A DNA stretch of 64,000 nucleotides, taken from positions 1,674,001 to 1,738,000 of the forward strand of contig NC_006039.1 in NCBI RefSeq assembly GCF_000002515.2. Direction: 5' to 3'. Positions 8,246 through 18,491 of the stretch are shown piece after piece; position 1 is the stretch's first letter; each line of letters begins with the position of its first letter. A model generated the notes under the pieces. It saw only the letters and a program-made list of their open reading frames with translations, ran no database searches and was not told the origin of the DNA. The stretch comes from Kluyveromyces lactis (Eukaryota > Ascomycota > Saccharomycetes > Saccharomycetales > Saccharomycetaceae). A program made the translations under genes and the position numbers.

Positions 8246-10357
8246 ATGGCACACACGGAAATTGAATTGAATGGGAATGCTAAGAGCAAGAGAGCATGCG
8301 AAACTTGTAAGAGGAGGAAGAAACGTTGTTCCGGTGGTTTACCTTGTGAGTACTGTGTAAAGATTGGAAATCCACAAGGATGCGAGTATAAGACGAGGTT
8401 GACGAAGAAGAATGTGAAAGTTTCAGAGAGATATATTGCTTCTTTGAAATCTAAGATTCGAATATTGGAGAACAGATTAGCTACTTTAGATGGGACTAAA
8501 GACAGTTCAAAACCGGTAGAGGAGTTCATAGGTGAAGAGAACCCATTAATAGAGACTATCACCAGCCCTTCCGAGGAAAAAGAGCATCAGAGTCTTTTCC
8601 AAAATAATCACATGAGAAGCTCTGATCTGTTCGATGTTAAGATTTATGATAAGAGTGAACGAAAACTACAGATGAAGTACTCAGGAGATTCGGCATGTTT
8701 AAACTTCTTGAGGAGAATTCAGCACACTCTTTTGAGTTCAGCTGGAATGGAAAAATTAGATCAAGACCTTACCACTAAGCATATTGAATTTGCAGCACAA
8801 ATAACCTGGGATTCAGTTTGGCAACTGGCGTCCGACATTCCCCGAATTCAGGAAGCTCGGCAGCTGATCTCGGCAGCTGGTACTGTTATTGGATCTGATT
8901 ATTTATTCATGGACAACAATTACGGTGACGTTATCGTTCCCAGCATGTTTTACCGTAGTAGGGAACAAATCGAACACGAATACTCTGCTTTGATGTTCGC
9001 AGAGGAACTGGCCCTTTTCTACTCTTACCTTGCTCTGGGATACCTTTTCCAGCCAAGTAGACATTCTAACGGTACCATCAGAACAACAAACGGCTTCGCA
9101 TATTTCGAAAAATCATTGCAAATCCTTGGAACCTTATTTAAGCATTTCGATCAATGCATTGGTCCCTCTCTTATACAGGCTTTTCTCTACGTTGCTTATT
9201 TCGGCCTTTCTGTCGATAAAAGTGCATTTGCATATGTCATGGTCGGTAACGCAATTAGGATAGCTTTCACACTTGGCATTCATAAGACTTCTGCGACGCC
9301 AAAGAATAATAGAATTTTTTGGCTCTGTTTCCTTTATGATAGATTGCTTGCCATACGCTTTGGTTTCCCGTTGTTGATAAATGAGATAGAAATAGAGATA
9401 CCTTCCTGCAGCTCATTTGATACCGATTTCTTATCGATATCCCTTGAGAAGTATCATTTCGAAGCACAAGTTTCCTTGGCAAAGATTACTACTAATATCA
9501 TCAAGAGAATATACACGAAAAACAGTTCGTCATTTGTTCATAATTGTCATGCTGTCCTGAAAGAACTCAAAGATTGGTTTGATGGATTACCCTCAGAACT
9601 AAAGTTCGACTACAATAACTTCAGTCTTGAAACTTCCAGACCAACCGTGAATTTACACATCAACTACAATTACTTAATCATACTCACCACCAGATCTGTT
9701 GTGTTTTATGTCTTCAACAAACTAGTGTCTAGTGGGAAAACAACAGACGAACTGTTTGCCAAGAACTTGAGGGAGATCATAATTGTACTTTTCGAAGCCA
9801 GCATCAATGCTGCCCAGATTCAGAGCGTGATATTGACTAGACTATACTATGCTGGTAGAATGATGAATCGATCTTTTTTGGACTGCCACTACATATTCAA
9901 CTCAAGTGTAGTCCTCATATTAGCAGCCTTCATACAGTCGCTTCCCAATTACCTGCTTAATGAAAGCAGTGATGTTAATATTTTGTTCAGCCGGGTTCAA
10001 GATAATCTTGACGTTTTACAACGTATTTCTCAGTACAATGTGGCAGGATTCAATTTCAATAAGCAACTAACTGAACTAATAGAACTTATTAGCTGCGAAC
10101 AAGTTCAGAAAATGTACAACGGTAATATGCAAAGACATTCTCTCAACGCGACTAGCGCAATAGAAACTTTTACAATTGCTTTAAAGTCACCATCTGTTGA
10201 GGAAAAGAACAATTCATATGAGGGCCAGGAGCTATTAAGCCATATGGATTTATCAGAAGTTCTAGAATTGATGACATCAAGCAACGGCTATCCAAACTCT
10301 GGAACTTCTCACTTTGATGAGGATGATTTCCTCAAGTTTTCAAACTTCATGCTGTGA
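8246..10357 (+). CDS. Zn2Cys6 binuclear-cluster transcription factor
   Basis: The frame opens at a TTG (8204), but the first ATG is at 8246, giving 703 residues. The zinc cluster sits at residues 18-46: C18, C21, C28, C34, C37 and C46, within ACETCKRRKKRCSGGLPCEY. A basic linker and a heptad-like helix (about 55-80, SLKSKIRILENRLATL) suggest dimerisation. A fungal-specific transcription factor middle region lies around 310-400 (GNAIRIAFTLGIHKT and NRIFWLCFLYDRLLAIRFG). The acidic C-terminal end (HFDEDDFLKFSNFML) looks like an activation segment. It is convergent with OXP1, with 215 bp between stops, and lies between an MFS gene and the oxoprolinase genes. It is a candidate regulator of either, but that is inference from position only. 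Confidence 0.88.
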   Translation: MAHTEIELNGNAKSKRACETCKRRKKRCSGGLPCEYCVKIGNPQGCEYKTRLTKKNVKVSERYIASLKSKIRILENRLATLDGTKDSSKPVEEFIGEENPLIETITSPSEEKEHQSLFQNNHMRSSDLFDVKIYDKSERKLQMKYSGDSACLNFLRRIQHTLLSSAGMEKLDQDLTTKHIEFAAQITWDSVWQLASDIPRIQEARQLISAAGTVIGSDYLFMDNNYGDVIVPSMFYRSREQIEHEYSALMFAEELALFYSYLALGYLFQPSRHSNGTIRTTNGFAYFEKSLQILGTLFKHFDQCIGPSLIQAFLYVAYFGLSVDKSAFAYVMVGNAIRIAFTLGIHKTSATPKNNRIFWLCFLYDRLLAIRFGFPLLINEIEIEIPSCSSFDTDFLSISLEKYHFEAQVSLAKITTNIIKRIYTKNSSSFVHNCHAVLKELKDWFDGLPSELKFDYNNFSLETSRPTVNLHINYNYLIILTTRSVVFYVFNKLVSSGKTTDELFAKNLREIIIVLFEASINAAQIQSVILTRLYYAGRMMNRSFLDCHYIFNSSVVLILAAFIQSLPNYLLNESSDVNILFSRVQDNLDVLQRISQYNVAGFNFNKQLTELIELISCEQVQKMYNGNMQRHSLNATSAIETFTIALKSPSVEEKNNSYEGQELLSHMDLSEVLELMTSSNGYPNSGTSHFDEDDFLKFSNFML

Positions 10358-10572
10358 ATACTTTTATAAGATTTTTATTACAATATGACTTTCATTAGCT
10401 ACAGACTGTATTGATATATTTAAAACGAAAGATAGGAAGGTATAACATTAAGTTTGAGTTGGATTCAAAGCCAAGAATGATTTAAGAGGTATAATTATTG
10501 TTTAAATATCGTTATATATACTGCACCATCGGGTAAGAAAGAAGTGTTTGATACTATTCAGGTATGCAAAAG

Positions 10573-13500
10573 TTATGCTCTTCCACAGCCACCACCTCCT
10601 GGTGTCATAATTATGACACGATCACCAGGTCTGATAGGAACAGTATTTTTTCCACCCATGTTGACCTTCGAATTGGTTTCGTGTCTGACCCAAATGTTCA
10701 TACCGCGCGCACCATCACCACCACCAGCAATACCATGTGGAGCAATAACACGACGTTCTGAAAGAATTGATGCCTGAACTTCTTTACGGAACGTAATATC
10801 TCTTACAATACCATTACCACCTTTGTATTTACCTTTACCCCCAGAATTTTGTCTAATGGAGAATTCATTAAGGATAACAGGGTAGCGTCTCTCGAAAATT
10901 TCGACATCAGTGATTCTAGTATTGGTCATATTCGTGTGGACCGCGTCAGCTCCATTCCAACCATTGCCTCTCCAAGAGTCACATCCTGCACCATGACCTC
11001 CACAAATTGTCTCGTAGTAGCCGAATCCATCTTTGGTCTCACCAGTTATAGGATCTTTACCACCTGTTCCGAATGTGAAATTGTTACAATCACCTTGGGA
11101 ATCAGCCATGACTTGGAAAGTTTTGAGAACTACATCGGTAACTCTTTGCGAAGTCAACACATTACCACCAACAACAGCCATCCCTTTGGTAGGTGAAAGA
11201 ATGGATCCCTTAGGAATTTTTATTGTAAGCGGTTTCAAACAACCTTGGTTCAAAGGTATATCTTCACCAACAAGACATCTCAAACAGTATAGAATTGCCG
11301 AATTTGTGATCGCCTCAGGAGCATTGAGATTACCATATATTTGTGGAGAAGTACCTTCGAAATCAAAGGTATATTCTTCATTCTCAACGTCAAGATTGAC
11401 TTTCAATTTGATTGTTGAACCGTCATCCATCAAATCTTCACCTGAGAATTCTGTGGTATTGAAATGGTTTGCCATTTTTCTTAACATACTTTTGATAGTA
11501 GTTGATGCGTTATCTTGGATAGCTTCCATATATCTCTTGATTACCGTGATCCCATATTCTTCATTTAGCTTTTGAATCAGTTGAATCCCCTTATTATTGG
11601 CAGCCACTTGGGCCTTAAGGTCACTGATATTATCACTGATTTTACGAGAGCCAGAACATTTTGGATATTGGGCAGGTTTATAAAGAAGGTACTCTTTGAC
11701 CAAATCATTTTGGAACTCTCCGTCCTTTGTAATAAGTTCGGAGTATATAGCAGCACCCTCCTCATACAATTCCTTTGAATTTGGTGGAACTGAACCTGGC
11801 AAAATACCTCCAATATCGGCGTGGTGAGCCCGAGATGCAACATAGAAAATAAGCTCACCTGTTTTCTCAGAAAAGGCAGGTGTGATGATGGTAATGTCAG
11901 GTAGATGAGTTCCACCAATTTCAGGATGGTTCGTTATAATAACATCACCAGGCTTTAGTTTACCTTTCCATAATTTAGCCTGAGCAGCAATACAGGTTGA
12001 CATAGATCCCAGATGAACTGGTACATGAGGCGCATTTGCTACAAGATTACCAGTATTATCGAACAAGGCACACGAGAAATCCAGACGTTCTTTGACATTA
12101 GTAGAAACAGAAGTTTTTCTCAACTGGTTCCCCATCTGTTCGGCAATATCCATGAAACGGTGGCTGAAAATGGATAGAAGAACTGGGTCGATTTCATCAT
12201 CACTTACTGGCTTAGCATCATCAACAGCCGACAAGAGTTTGATAAAGATATGAGATTTTAGAATGACAGCTTCAGTGTTTGGTGGGATGACATTAGTCTG
12301 AGTACCGTCCGCTAGGATAGCAGGACCAGTAATAACGGAACCCAGTGGCATTTTTTCAATTCTGTACACAGGAGTTTCGACTCTTTTGCCATTAAAATAA
12401 ACCAACTTTGTGAAACTAGCATGGGTTTTTCTATCAATAGCATTTCTAGATAACATACTCAATTGTGAATCGACAGAGTCCTCTTTTCTAACGTTAGACT
12501 TAGCAATAGTTCTGACTCTAATATCATCAACAATTATATTTTTGTCAGCAGAATCAAAACCAAATTCAGTCTTGTGACATCTGGAAAACCATTTCTTGAA
12601 CTCATAGCTATCATCTTCTTGTAAAATCATCAAACTAGTCTCTGTACCTTCATATCTCAAGTTAAGATATTTTTCGAAGACAAGATCTGAATCATCGAAT
12701 CCTTGATTTCTGAAAGATGCCTTACTCATGGCACATAAATTATCAAATCTTAGCTTAACCTTGTCCATTGTTGAGCTATCTTCCAATATGAAGGAGCATG
12801 GCTCTTGTTTCTCCTCAACTACGTCAGCCAAAAAGATACCATAAGCGGATAGAATTGAAGAGTACCTGTGTGCCAAAACTTCTTTGATTCCTAAGGACTT
12901 AGCCACTGCGACTGCATGTTGGCCTCCCGCACCACCAAATGTAACGAGTCTGTGGTTTTGTACTGCATGTCCCTTGGCTTCGGTGATTGCACGAATTGGT
13001 CTTGCCATTGATTCGTTGGCCACTTTCAAAAAACCGTAAGCAATTTCATCGGGCGTGAAATTGGCATTTAGATCCTTGTTGATAGTATCCGTGAGTTCTA
13101 AAAACAGTTTAGTAGTTGTCTCAAGATCTAGTGTTTCGTCTTCATTTGGTCCAAAGATGCTTGGGAAGAATTCCGGTACGAGTCTACCAAGGAAAAGATT
13201 GGCATCAGTGATAGTCAAAGGACCACCTTTACGATATGCAGCAGGACCTGGGTCAGCAGTAGCAGATTCAGGACCCACTCTAAACAACCCATTCTCCCAA
13301 AACAATCTAGAGCTACCACCAGCGGCAACCGTATTGATATCTAATTGAGGAGATTGTATGACGATACCGGCCGTAGTAGTTTCGAAGATATGTTCCAATT
13401 TACCATCCCCGTAACGACTGACGTCGGTAGAAGTACCACCCATATCAAAACCAATCAAGGGGATCCTATTTTCATCATCGTAACAAGTAGATGAATATCC

Positions 13501-14433
13501 GACAACACCACCAGCTGGACCTGATAAGATAGATTTTAACCCAGAGAATTTTTTCCCATCTACCAAACCCCCATCTGATTGCATGAATTGAACGTTTGTA
13601 TTTTCAGCATTAGTTAACCCAGATTCGATACTTTCGAGGTATTTCTTAATTACCGGAGTCAAATAAGCATCAGCGACTGAACTATGTGCTCTAGGTAAAA
13701 ACTTGATCATTGGAGAGACCTGGGAAGACAACGAAACGTGCTTAAACCCAATTTTATGTGCGATTTTTCCAATCAAAAGTTCATGATCTGGGTAAGTATA
13801 CGCATGTAAGAGCGCCACTGCAATGGATTTGATACCAGAATCGTAAACAAGTCTCAAGGTCGCTTCAATTGATGAAAGATCTGGACGCTTCAGAACTCTT
13901 ACCACTTCACCACTAGTACCCATGACCGTGTTATCTTTCAAATTCTCAGTAGACTTCACATTATCCGGATCCTCGGAAAAATCTTCCAATGTGACTCTTT
14001 CGTCAACTTCAACCACCATGTCGTACAATGGTTCGGATTTCCTGATATTCAAATCAAAAATGTCAGGTCTTGTCTGATCACCGATTAAAAGAGCATCCTT
14101 GAAACCAAGAGTAGTGATGAAAGCACAGCGTTCACCATTTCTTTCCAAAGCACAATTTGTCGCCAAAGTTGTACCCATACGCACACTTTTAACACCAGAA
14201 ACATCAAGAGGCGTCCCACGGGGGATTTTCCTATCCTCAATGATTTCTAACAGCCTTCTAATACCTTCCAAAGGCGCGTCCGGATAGTTCTTTGGATCCA
14301 CAGAAAGTAATTTTATCACTACGTCATCTTCTTGTCTGTTGGTACCGGGATTACCAATACAATCCGTAAAGGTACCACCTCTATCGACTGCAATTCTAAT
14401 ACCGCCCGTTTTCTCACTCCTGTCAACGGTCAT
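10573..14433 (-). CDS. OXP1: 5-oxoprolinase (ATP-hydrolysing), HyuA-HyuB fusion
   Basis: The product has 1286 residues, the same size as S. cerevisiae Oxp1 (YKL215C). The N-terminal HyuA half begins IAVDRGGTFTD (actin-like ATPase phosphate motif). It continues with MGTTLATNCALER, SPMIKFLPRAHSSVADAYL, SGPAGGVVGYSS and GFDMGGTSTDVSRYGDG. The HyuB half starts near residue 745 (FSHRFMDIAEQMGNQLRKTS) and includes HPEIGGTHLPDITII and SRAHHADIGGILPGS. It ends with the glycine-rich tail MTPGGGGCGRA. The enzyme hydrolyses 5-oxo-L-proline to L-glutamate with ATP in the cytosol, closing the gamma-glutamyl cycle. The start is the ATG at 14431-14433. It is divergent from an anion-permease-type transporter, and a DUF1445 gene lies beyond that, so the three may form one catabolic module. 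Confidence 0.95.
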   Translation of the reverse strand: MTVDRSEKTGGIRIAVDRGGTFTDCIGNPGTNRQEDDVVIKLLSVDPKNYPDAPLEGIRRLLEIIEDRKIPRGTPLDVSGVKSVRMGTTLATNCALERNGERCAFITTLGFKDALLIGDQTRPDIFDLNIRKSEPLYDMVVEVDERVTLEDFSEDPDNVKSTENLKDNTVMGTSGEVVRVLKRPDLSSIEATLRLVYDSGIKSIAVALLHAYTYPDHELLIGKIAHKIGFKHVSLSSQVSPMIKFLPRAHSSVADAYLTPVIKKYLESIESGLTNAENTNVQFMQSDGGLVDGKKFSGLKSILSGPAGGVVGYSSTCYDDENRIPLIGFDMGGTSTDVSRYGDGKLEHIFETTTAGIVIQSPQLDINTVAAGGSSRLFWENGLFRVGPESATADPGPAAYRKGGPLTITDANLFLGRLVPEFFPSIFGPNEDETLDLETTTKLFLELTDTINKDLNANFTPDEIAYGFLKVANESMARPIRAITEAKGHAVQNHRLVTFGGAGGQHAVAVAKSLGIKEVLAHRYSSILSAYGIFLADVVEEKQEPCSFILEDSSTMDKVKLRFDNLCAMSKASFRNQGFDDSDLVFEKYLNLRYEGTETSLMILQEDDSYEFKKWFSRCHKTEFGFDSADKNIIVDDIRVRTIAKSNVRKEDSVDSQLSMLSRNAIDRKTHASFTKLVYFNGKRVETPVYRIEKMPLGSVITGPAILADGTQTNVIPPNTEAVILKSHIFIKLLSAVDDAKPVSDDEIDPVLLSIFSHRFMDIAEQMGNQLRKTSVSTNVKERLDFSCALFDNTGNLVANAPHVPVHLGSMSTCIAAQAKLWKGKLKPGDVIITNHPEIGGTHLPDITIITPAFSEKTGELIFYVASRAHHADIGGILPGSVPPNSKELYEEGAAIYSELITKDGEFQNDLVKEYLLYKPAQYPKCSGSRKISDNISDLKAQVAANNKGIQLIQKLNEEYGITVIKRYMEAIQDNASTTIKSMLRKMANHFNTTEFSGEDLMDDGSTIKLKVNLDVENEEYTFDFEGTSPQIYGNLNAPEAITNSAILYCLRCLVGEDIPLNQGCLKPLTIKIPKGSILSPTKGMAVVGGNVLTSQRVTDVVLKTFQVMADSQGDCNNFTFGTGGKDPITGETKDGFGYYETICGGHGAGCDSWRGNGWNGADAVHTNMTNTRITDVEIFERRYPVILNEFSIRQNSGGKGKYKGGNGIVRDITFRKEVQASILSERRVIAPHGIAGGGDGARGMNIWVRHETNSKVNMGGKNTVPIRPGDRVIIMTPGGGGCGRA

Positions 14434-15554
14434 CCTGTTTTTCTATTTGATTTTATTTTAAACTTTTCGGTTTTTGGTTTCCGTTTCCTAATGGCGTGCT
14501 TGGACAAGTGATTAACTTTAAACCATATTCATCAAAATTATCATACAATTCCAAAACAGAGGATGAAAATTCATTACAGTTCGAGCGCTTCATATTTATA
14601 TAACATAATGTCATAGAATTATCTTCACCAAAAAAAAAAGGAGTTTTGCCGCCCAATCTCCAACCGTCGGTGAAATTGACATCGCTAATTTCCGTAGTCA
14701 CACATCCTAAAGAAAAATTTGTTAATTACCGTATACTTCACAATTACACCATGCATTCCGCTCTGAACTGGTCTTGTGCACTCTGTATTCTCTTTTTCCC
14801 ATTGAGTAACAAGTGGCGATTAGAAGATCAAATGACAAAATAACCGCCATTTGTTGTTTGTTGTTTTTCTAAAAGTTAAAAAAAAATAAAAACAAGATTC
14901 CGAAGATTTCAATTTCGGAATTTTTCAATGGTGTTTTCGCCGCCCTGCAGCAGCGGATTGTTTACATTTTGCATCACATCTCCCCTAATTTCGCAGTTTC
15001 TGATTTCTCATTCAACCGACAATCTGTTTCGAACGTGAATAAAAGGTTTTTAGAGTCATGATGTATTCGAGAACGGGGATTCATTTGATTTGATTCCGCA
15101 TGAGTAGAAAAAATGTATAATGTATGGTATTTACATCTTTCGTCGGTGAATTCAGAAATGTGAATTCCGAACTCTTGTGACACAGAAAAAGGAAAGAAAA
15201 GAAAAACTATCACAAGCCGACTGAAGTACGCCGAGATTTCAGTAGGTTCCACCCAATTTTTTTTAAATTTGATGATTAGGATATGTTGATAATCGTCGGA
15301 TGATAGACAAGGTAGCATTATAGGAATTAGAAACGATGGAGTATGATTGATGTTTGTTTTCTAATCTCGAGAGATATGATATATGATTAGTTTTCAGTTA
15401 ATGGAGATGTAGAAGTGTCTATATAAAAAGGAGGGCGATGAGATATTGAAGTGTGATGAGTAAGAATGAATGAGTGAATGAATGCATGAAATAGAAATTG
15501 ATATTGCGATATATTAATATACAGAATAACAAAAATAAGTTGGTATAAATAAAT
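14434..15554. other. Divergent promoter region, OXP1 / DAL5-family transporter
   Basis: A 1.1-kb intergenic region shared by two divergent genes. Short frames on both strands show no domain. It contains the inverted TTCCGAA...TTCGGAA element at 14898-14920, a further TTCCGAA at 15165-15171, homopolymeric A and T tracts, and a TATAAAAAG at 15421-15429 (about 130 bp before the transporter ATG). Confidence 0.6.
14898..14920. promoter_or_regulatory. Candidate zinc-cluster operator CCG-N13-CGG
   Basis: TTCCGAA (14898-14904) and its reverse complement TTCGGAA (14914-14920) are separated by 9 bp, giving everted CCG/CGG triplets spaced by 13 bp. Paired CGG triplets are the usual target of dimeric Zn2Cys6 factors. 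It lies about 465 bp upstream of OXP1 and 635 bp upstream of the transporter. The palindrome is seen directly; the binding protein is inferred. Confidence 0.45.
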
Positions 15555-17090
15555 ATGCAGGCACAGACAACAGCAATGAGTTCGAATTCTGTTGATCGGT
15601 ATGAAATGTCGAAAGGTAAATCTGTGATTGAAGTTGGTGAATGTGATGGTGAAGGTGAATCTGGCAGCATTGCTTCCTTTTCTATAGAACAGGAAAGTTT
15701 AGAGAATGAAAACTTGGAGATAGACCCAAAGGAGGAAGCTGCGTTTGTGAGAAAACTGGACACAAGACTGTTGCCCATGTTGGCTTTTATGTATTTTTTA
15801 TCATCTTTGGATCGGTCCAATATCGGGAATGCTTATACTTCAGGAATGCGGGAGGATTTGCAATTGACTAGTAAACAGTACTCCAATGCAGTTTCTGTTT
15901 TCTACTCGACGTATCTTGCTGCAGAACTCCCCACTACGTTGATATTGAAAAAAACGAAACCCAAGTACTACATGTCGTTTTTAGTGCTATCTTGGTCGAT
16001 TATTACCCTTTGTAATGCGTTTGTTCAATCTTATGCGTCGTTGATTGCATTGAGAGTGCTGTTAGGTGCATTTGAAGGTGGGTTTTTCCCAGCAATGACT
16101 CTAATCATCAGTATACTTTACAAGAAACAGGAACAAGGTAAACGTATTGCGTTCTTTTTTGGATCCTCGGCGTTATCTGGTGCTTTTGGAGGTCTTATTG
16201 CTACCGGTTTAGCAAGTATGAAGCCTGCAGGTGGGCTGGAAGGTTGGAGATGGTTATATATTATTGAGGGGTTGATTTCTGTTTGTGCATCCGTTTGGTT
16301 GTTCCTGGAATTACCAAAGGATTTTGATAACATTCCATATCTGAGTGCTAGAGAAACTGAAATTTTGAAGATCAGAGCTAAGCAACGTGTTGCATACATG
16401 GGAGACGGTCGTTTCGAATGGAGCTACGTCTTCGATGCCTTGAAAGATTTCAAAACTTACATTAGTTTCACAATTCAATTTTGTCAAGACGTTATTCTTT
16501 ATGGTTTTAGTACTTTTGTCACTGCCATCTTGAAGCTAGGTCTTGGTTACACTTCTAGAGAGGCTCAATATATGAGCGTTCCGGTGTACATTTTGGCTGC
16601 AATTGTGTTTTTGATTTCCGCATATATCAGCGATAGATTGAAGGTAAGAGCGCCTATCTTTGTTTGTTATAACGTTATTGGCGCTGTTGGATACATTCTG
16701 TTGTTAAGTGTGCATAACAATTCGGTTAAATATTTTGCCTGCTACTTAATCACTTTTTCCTTGTACACTGGTACTGGGTTAAACATTGCATGGTTAACAA
16801 ATAATGTGGCACCTCATTATAAAAGAGCCACTGCACTCGGATTAAATCAAACTTTGGGTAATGTATCAGGCGCAGTTGCTGGCCAAATTTATACCACTGC
16901 GCCCTACACCTTTGGTCATTCGTTTTCTTTGGGATGTATCGTGTTATCCAATTTGTTGGCTATAACTCAGATGTTCATTCTAAAGCGGATCAACAGAAAA
17001 CGCCAACGTATTCTAAGTGGAGAAATTTCTGATGATCACCGTGGAGTAAGAAATGGTGACAATGCTTTGGACTTTAAATACTGTATGTAA
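15555..17090 (+). CDS. MFS anion:cation symporter of the Dal5/Tna1 (allantoate permease) family
   Basis: The protein has 511 residues and its ATG is at 15555. After a 75-residue acidic N-terminal tail, the first helix contains MLAFMYFLSSLDRSNIGNAY, the hallmark of the ACS family (Dal5, Tna1, Fen2, Seo1 and relatives). Further family marks are LLGAFEGGFFPAMTLIISILYKK, GGLEGWRWLYIIEG and NNVAPHYKRATALGLNQTLGN. Family members import anionic organic solutes such as allantoate, ureidosuccinate, nicotinate, pantothenate or dipeptides by proton symport at the plasma membrane. The substrate cannot be read from the sequence. Its divergent partner OXP1 and convergent DUF1445 neighbour suggest 5-oxoproline, D-glutamate or a related carboxylate. 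That suggestion is inference from gene order. Confidence 0.87.
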   Translation: MQAQTTAMSSNSVDRYEMSKGKSVIEVGECDGEGESGSIASFSIEQESLENENLEIDPKEEAAFVRKLDTRLLPMLAFMYFLSSLDRSNIGNAYTSGMREDLQLTSKQYSNAVSVFYSTYLAAELPTTLILKKTKPKYYMSFLVLSWSIITLCNAFVQSYASLIALRVLLGAFEGGFFPAMTLIISILYKKQEQGKRIAFFFGSSALSGAFGGLIATGLASMKPAGGLEGWRWLYIIEGLISVCASVWLFLELPKDFDNIPYLSARETEILKIRAKQRVAYMGDGRFEWSYVFDALKDFKTYISFTIQFCQDVILYGFSTFVTAILKLGLGYTSREAQYMSVPVYILAAIVFLISAYISDRLKVRAPIFVCYNVIGAVGYILLLSVHNNSVKYFACYLITFSLYTGTGLNIAWLTNNVAPHYKRATALGLNQTLGNVSGAVAGQIYTTAPYTFGHSFSLGCIVLSNLLAITQMFILKRINRKRQRILSGEISDDHRGVRNGDNALDFKYCM

Positions 17091-17257
17091 TATATATTTA
17101 CATTAAACGGTTGTTTTTTGGCTTTTTACCTTTCATTTAATCATATAAATTGTAGATTAAACACCTTCATGCAATCAGTAATTACTCGGTCAAACTTCTT
17201 TAATGAACGTCCTCATCACCATCATAAAACTTGATAAAATATATCCTTATTATTCTA

Positions 17258-18091
17258 CTACATAGAACTATTGGTGCTATACTTATTAAATTCATCATAG
17301 GTAACATCAAGAACTAACATAGATCCAGGTGCGTGAGAAACGACAGGACCTTCAATAAGATGCCCAATTTTTTCAACTGCAAGTTGTGGTGTTACACCGC
17401 ATCCCCAAAAGACTGGAATCTCGTCAGCATCAAATTCAATTGGATCTCCGTAGTCTGGCATTTGTAAGTTTTCGATACCAAGTCTTGCTGCCCCATCAAA
17501 TCCCCAATCTATTGGCTCGCCGTGGGTTAGATTATATTTTGCGGTAACTTCTCTGACTTTGGCTATACATTCTTTTTTGTAGGGACGCATGCTAACAACG
17601 TAAGGGCAATCTATAAATATGCCTGCTGGATCCATGATTCTATTGGTTTTGAACATCGAAACGTTTCTTCCCTCTGATATGTTCTTTGGAGGTACTCCGG
17701 CCTCAATTAGTGCATTTTCAAAGGAATAAGAGCATCCTATCAAGAATCCAACGTACCCATCTTTCCATTCCTTTAAACAATCATTGGCCTTGCTTTGTAG
17801 CTTGCCTTTGTAATAGATGTGGTACTGAGGGAAATCTGTGCGAATATCGAACCCTTGATCAGAATCTGCATTTATTAAGATGCTACTATTCAACTTTTTT
17901 GGCGTACCATCAGTGACAGCAAGTAAAGGACAAGGAACAGGATTCCGTGCACACAACCTTGAAAAGTCTTCGGCAATATCCCCGGGAAGAATCAAAAGAT
18001 TGGCTTGTAAGTAGCCTGGTGCCAAACCAGAAGTATGCGATGTCAAAATTTGTTTCCGACATTGAAGTCGAATTGTTTCAGGGCATGACAT
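17258..18091 (-). CDS. DUF1445 putative hydro-lyase / D-glutamate cyclase-like protein
   Basis: The protein has 277 residues from the ATG at 18089-18091. Family signatures are SGLAPGYLQANLLILP near residue 21, NPVPCPLL at 50, GFLIGCSYSFENALIEAG, ISEGRNVSMFKTN, VVSMRPY, PVFWGCGVTPQLAVEK and SHAPGSMLVLDV. These match DUF1445, a family of bacterial putative hydro-lyases. The C-terminal part of mitochondrial DGLUCY, which converts D-glutamate to 5-oxo-D-proline, also belongs to it. No organelle targeting signal is apparent. The length is close to the roughly 260-270 residues of bacterial members, so it looks complete. It is convergent with the transporter, about 170 bp stop to stop. As far as I recall S. 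cerevisiae has no homologue, so transfer from bacteria or loss in Saccharomyces should be considered. Confidence 0.85.
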   Translation of the reverse strand: MSCPETIRLQCRKQILTSHTSGLAPGYLQANLLILPGDIAEDFSRLCARNPVPCPLLAVTDGTPKKLNSSILINADSDQGFDIRTDFPQYHIYYKGKLQSKANDCLKEWKDGYVGFLIGCSYSFENALIEAGVPPKNISEGRNVSMFKTNRIMDPAGIFIDCPYVVSMRPYKKECIAKVREVTAKYNLTHGEPIDWGFDGAARLGIENLQMPDYGDPIEFDADEIPVFWGCGVTPQLAVEKIGHLIEGPVVSHAPGSMLVLDVTYDEFNKYSTNSSM

Positions 18092-18491
18092 GTTAGCCTC
18101 ATTCGACCCTCTTCAATAAACCATAAGTGAATTTGAATTTGTAATTCGATACCCGTCCCAGCTATTATCAGGAGCAAGTAGTGGTACCCTTACTTTCTTT
18201 ATCTTCATGTTTATGGTATTTAAATACTACAGAAGTATATCTTATCGAGTTTATTTTCGGTATATTTATAATGCTAAATCTCCGACACCTTACTAATTCA
18301 CTGAAACAAATTGATCTCTGGAAGTATAATTCGATAGTGGAGGTTGTCAATGTATTTATGTTCGGTTCGAGACATGATTCACGTTAAATATAGAGCCCTC
18401 AAAAATTGGCCGACTCTGAATAGATAGAAATATGAATCTTTGTGTGACAGCTGACGAAATGACAAATGACTACGATATGCATACCGTCCTC
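18092..18491. other. Intergenic region upstream of the DUF1445 gene
   Basis: 400 bp, AT-rich, holding the promoter of the DUF1445 gene and the 3' flank of the DUP/COS gene. Two overlapping frames of 60-68 codons on opposite strands have no recognisable features. Confidence 0.4.
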
